This document shows positions 38,355 to 39,279 of a stretch of DNA of 39,279 nucleotides, one piece after another. The notes under the pieces were generated by a model. It saw nothing but the letters and a program-made list of their open reading frames with translations. It was not told the DNA's origin and did no database searches. The translations under genes were made by a program, and so were the position numbers. Every line of letters begins with the position of its first letter. The first letter of the stretch is position 1. The stretch covers positions 1-39,279 of the forward strand of contig DATEHI010000151.1 in assembly GCA_035279665.1 (NCBI GenBank), given 5' to 3'. The DNA is from CF-13 sp035279665. GTDB taxonomy: Bacteria > Chloroflexota > Dormibacteria > CF-121.

Positions 38355-39279
38355 ATGGTTTTCCTTCTGAGCCTGGCCGGCCTGCTGCTCCTTAGTGCGC
38401 CCCTAACGAGCATTGGCTTAGCCGTGCGAGAACTTCACGTAGAAGCCGCAAGATCATCCACGGACCGTCGCTCGATCTCCGAGCTACAAGCCCGCGTCCT
38501 CTCCCTGGAGGCGCAGGTGGGCGCACAAGCCGACTGGAGCGCCATCGCGCGAGCGGTTCAGCCGTCGATCTTCACGGTAGCGACTGAGCATGGGCTGGGC
38601 TCGGGATGGGTGGCTCGGGAAGGTGTGGGGGGGTCGGAGGTTGTCACCAACTTCCATGTTGTCGCCGAGGCCTTCAACGCTGGCGACGCAGCGGTCCACT
38701 TGCGGCAAGGTGACCTGACGGTCGAGGGCACCATCACGCAGGTGCAGCCAAGCGATGACCTTGCCATCGTCCACATTGCCGAACGGTTTCCAGCGCTTCA
38801 GGTCGCGATTGTGCGGCCACAGATCGGCGATACAGTGATGGCTGTCGGCTCGCCCCTGGGCTTGGGCGGCAGTGTCTCGCTTGGGTTAGTTTCTGGATTT
38901 CGCAGCCTGGAAGGTGCCGACTACATTCAGTTCTCCGCAGCGATAAGCCCAGGCAACAGCGGGGGTCCGCTTCTAGATAGCCATGGCTCGGTTGTTGCGG
39001 TTTCGGCAGCCAAGCTCCTTGGGACCGGTGTCGAAGCCCTTTCTCTAGCCATCCCGGTACAGACTGTTTGCACGATGGTCGGGTGCAACCGCTCTAGGTT
39101 TAAGCGCCCCCTTCCATCTTCGAGTGTGGGAGCTAAGACCCCTTTCCCCCGCAGCCATGAGGCGTTGAGAAACCCGGGGGTGTGGTCGGCAGGGCTACGG
39201 GAGCAGGCGGTAGAAGCGCCAGAAATCATGCTCGATGGGCAGGATCTCGACGCCGGAGAACCCCGCGTCGCTGGCATAG
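38355..39279 (+). CDS. Membrane-anchored trypsin-like serine protease (S1C/HtrA-like), 3' end open at window edge
   Basis: The frame from ATG 38355 has no stop before the window ends. It encodes a signal anchor (FLLSLAGLLLLSAPL), a helical linker (ISELQARVLSLEAQV) and a trypsin-like domain with a full catalytic triad: His101 in TNFHVVAE, Asp135 in SDDLAIVH and Ser202 in SPGNSGGPL. GDTVMAVGSPLGL is also typical of HtrA-type enzymes. No PDZ domain is visible. The protease fold ends near residue 241 (AIPVQTVCTMVG); the following about 65 residues are Arg/Pro/Ser-rich and overlap the opposite methyltransferase end, so the true stop may be misread or lie just outside. Earlier in-frame starts GTG 38301 and 38256 exist but fall in or before a hairpin. 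Confidence 0.75.
   Translation, partial: MVFLLSLAGLLLLSAPLTSIGLAVRELHVEAARSSTDRRSISELQARVLSLEAQVGAQADWSAIARAVQPSIFTVATEHGLGSGWVAREGVGGSEVVTNFHVVAEAFNAGDAAVHLRQGDLTVEGTITQVQPSDDLAIVHIAERFPALQVAIVRPQIGDTVMAVGSPLGLGGSVSLGLVSGFRSLEGADYIQFSAAISPGNSGGPLLDSHGSVVAVSAAKLLGTGVEALSLAIPVQTVCTMVGCNRSRFKRPLPSSSVGAKTPFPRSHEALRNPGVWSAGLREQAVEAPEIMLDGQDLDAGEPRVAGI
39195..39279 (-). CDS. C-terminus of a probable SAM-dependent methyltransferase (cut by window edge)
   Basis: On the minus strand the last 28 codons before TAG (39197-39195) read YASDAGFSGVEILPIEHD, then FWRFYRLLP. A final AGFxxVEILPIExDFxRFYRL segment is typical of the C-terminus of class I methyltransferases, where it forms the last strands. The rest lies outside the window. 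It overlaps the open frame of the opposite protease, and only one of the two can be well conserved here. Confidence 0.55.
   Translation of the reverse strand, partial: YASDAGFSGVEILPIEHDFWRFYRLLP

Noticed and set aside
38927..39277. Minus-strand open frame of 116 codons at the right edge
   Set aside because: It is out of frame with the methyltransferase C-terminus and antisense to the protease catalytic Ser region, with no family resemblance.

Overview
The window is GC-rich bacterial chromosome, densely coded, with many GTG and TTG starts. Several things point to a deep-branching Terrabacteria lineage such as Chloroflexota or Candidatus Dormibacterota: LexA sites of the Gram-positive/actinobacterial type (CGAAC-N4-GTTCG), an SpoVS homologue, RNase Y, a YmdB-type phosphodiesterase, a DUF5709-like acidic protein and a DNA-repair-rich gene order. 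This placement is an inference from gene content; no rRNA or tRNA gene is present to test it.

Left part (1-5.4 kb): an ECF sigma factor with the coupled start of a partner gene cut by the window edge, a small secreted protein made of six 11-residue Q/G repeats, three Tad-type envelope proteins (two TadE-like, one TadG-like) in one minus-strand operon, and a divergent lipoprotein. Next (5.4-14.1 kb): aconitase behind a XerC/D-type recombinase, a PadR regulator with a striking double-palindrome operator, an AAA+ ATPase, a frameshifted remnant resembling an M48-peptidase C-terminus, a HExxH protein and a membrane GAF-like protein with a coupled small membrane protein.

Centre (14.2-32.4 kb): a genome-maintenance block. 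A divergent SOS hub holds lexA on one side and, on the other, a small TM+LysM protein (YneA/Rv2719c-like layout) followed by a NUDIX hydrolase, with three good and one weak LexA boxes embedded in both promoters. A minus-strand operon then runs spoVS-miaB-mutS-mutL-miaA-hflX, preceded by ymdB, a divergent uracil-DNA glycosylase, rny (with consensus promoter and U-tract terminator), recA-recX, yajQ-pncC and ftsK. mutS has no usable ATG/GTG/TTG at the right place and probably starts at CTG.

Right part (32.4-39.3 kb): a DUF5709-like acidic protein, an unknown polytopic membrane protein, a second ECF sigma factor whose 3' end overlaps a large LuxR-type ATPase regulator tail to tail, then a divergent single-pass membrane protein and a membrane-anchored trypsin-like protease that remains open at the window end. 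The last 85 bases also encode, on the minus strand, the C-terminus of what looks like a SAM-dependent methyltransferase. No CRISPR array, insertion sequence, RNA gene or prophage was seen. The most interesting signal is the SOS hub; the other unusual points are the repeat protein, the PadR operator, the mutS start and the LuxR/protease cassette.
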